From: a bacterium
GTDB lineage: Bacteria; Pseudomonadota; Alphaproteobacteria; Caulobacterales; Hyphomonadaceae
Reading direction: 5' to 3'
DNA length: 64,000 nucleotides
Assembly (NCBI GenBank): GCA_016125045.1
Contig: WGML01000002.1
Location: 248,001 to 312,000, forward strand
The notes beneath the pieces are model-generated. The model worked only from the letters and a program-made list of their open reading frames with translations, was not told the origin of the DNA and searched no databases. This document shows, piece after piece, positions 63,437 to 64,000 of this stretch (positions within the stretch are counted from its first letter, which is position 1; each line of letters begins with the position of its first letter). Made by a program: the position numbers and the translations under genes.

Positions 63437-63823
63437 TTACCTTGCAGCGACAGGCTTCGCTTTCCGAGACGATCCACGCGGTTTCGGCGGCGGCGGAGGG
63501 GCTGGTTCGCGGCGACTGGCGGCGAGGTCCCGAAGCTCCATCTGCAACTCCCGGTGAATCGGTTCCTTGGGGAGCTTGCGATTCGGGTTCCAAAGCTTTG
63601 ACAGGGCTTTCATCTGGGCGAGAGTCATCTGCTGAATCACTTCATCGATCATCAGGCCGTGCCCATCCGCTCGCAGGCGGCGAACTGCTTCGAGTCCGAG
63701 CGACTTGAACAGCGGGTCGATCGCCGCTGCGAACAGTTTCTTGCGCATCTTGGCTGTGTTGGTCGCACTCAGCGTGGTGATGTGCATGGCCGCTGTGATG
63801 CCGCGAGTGAGGTCGACGATCAT
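63437..63823 (-). CDS. Unknown 128-residue protein with basic, proline-rich tail
   Basis: No family recognised. The body is helical (KMRKKLFAAAIDPLFKSLGLEAVRRLRADGHGLMIDEVIQQMTLAQMKALSKLW) and the tail is proline- and lysine/arginine-rich (REPAPPPPPKPRGSSRKAKP). The ATG at 63823 overlaps the stop of an upstream frame (ATGA), so it is probably the second gene of an operon that enters from the right edge. The 3' part of the pair is closer in composition to the neighbours than the 5' part, which is AT-richer. Confidence 0.5.
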   Translation of the reverse strand: MIVDLTRGITAAMHITTLSATNTAKMRKKLFAAAIDPLFKSLGLEAVRRLRADGHGLMIDEVIQQMTLAQMKALSKLWNPNRKLPKEPIHRELQMELRDLAASRREPAPPPPPKPRGSSRKAKPVAAR

Positions 63824-64000
63824 GGAGTGACTCCGAAGATATCGGCCTTGATGAGTTCGCAAACTTTCAGGATGTCTGTCTTTACGCTTGACGGGTACAT
63901 CTGATTCCAGCTAACCGGTTCGATCGCCTGTATCCCGATCGGCACTTTAACATACTGCCCGATGCCAACGTGCTGCCGCTGTTCACCGACCGTATTCGAG
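63820..64000 (-). CDS. Unknown gene, C-terminal end only
   Basis: The last 59 codons of a leftward gene that begins beyond the window (ending KTDILKVCELIKADIFGVTP). The stop overlaps the ATG of the next gene by ATGA. The part seen (GQYVKVPIGIQAIEPVSWNQMYPSS) is not enough to name a family. The stretch is AT-richer than the rest of the window. Confidence 0.5.
   Translation of the reverse strand, partial: SNTVGEQRQHVGIGQYVKVPIGIQAIEPVSWNQMYPSSVKTDILKVCELIKADIFGVTP

Overview
The window is a GC-rich stretch of an alphaproteobacterial chromosome. It carries the CtrA cell-cycle circuit (ctrA, chpT and sciP), CcrM-type GANTC motifs, an flbD/sigma-54 flagellar hierarchy in the order fliF-fliG-fliH-fliN-flbD, a TonB-dependent receptor of the kind common in Caulobacterales, and a YdbH/YnbE/YdbL set. 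This points to Caulobacterales in the broad sense (Hyphomonadaceae, Maricaulaceae or Parvularculaceae type). The genus cannot be fixed from the sequence alone. I see no rRNA, tRNA or CRISPR array.

Layout. Positions 1-8 kb hold metabolic genes: an IorAB-type molybdenum hydroxylase with a c-type cytochrome, an enoyl-CoA hydratase, an alpha/beta hydrolase broken by one in-frame amber codon, an SDR, a 3-hydroxyacyl-CoA dehydrogenase and a GMC oxidoreductase. Positions 8-23.8 kb hold envelope and housekeeping genes: a periplasmic TonB_C-like protein, an EEP-fold lipoprotein, a LysR regulator, clpB with a candidate heat-shock promoter, two M23 peptidases, a TetR regulator and the ydbH-ynbE-ydbL operon. 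Positions 23.9-30.1 kb hold chpT followed by cheA-cheW-cheY-cheB-cheR. Positions 30.2-38.7 kb hold a TonB-dependent receptor, surface lipoproteins, a thiolase, a PI-PLC-like phospholipase, a DUF3089 hydrolase and a DUF4112 protein.

Positions 38.7-60.5 kb form a flagellar and cell-cycle region. ctrA (minus) and fliI-fliJ (plus) diverge from a 318-bp region with five GANTC sites. An AT-richer islet (cbrC-like gene plus an IS5-type remnant) follows. Next come, on the minus strand, fliF-fliG-fliH-fliN-flbD-flhA-flhF-flhG, then sciP, then fliK-flgD-flgE. On the plus strand are flgK-flgL. The fliK and flgK units diverge from two good sigma-54 promoters flanking a shared palindromic element that looks like an FlbD enhancer. 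A strong intrinsic terminator separates flgE from sciP.

Positions 60.5-64 kb are accessory. They hold a 59-residue cysteine-rich Oxidored-like protein, a TIR-transmembrane-subtilase fusion protein, a hot-dog-fold protein and two overlapping unknown genes running off the window. The TIR-subtilase fusion is the most unusual gene here and the best candidate for an undescribed system.

How the genes fit together: ChpT would pass phosphate to CtrA, and SciP would restrain CtrA. CtrA would open class II flagellar genes, for which there is a near-consensus CtrA box upstream of fliF. FlbD, made from the fliF operon, would then activate the sigma-54 hook genes. The chemotaxis genes sit directly behind chpT. 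These regulatory links are inferred from Caulobacter; the genes and motifs are read from the sequence.
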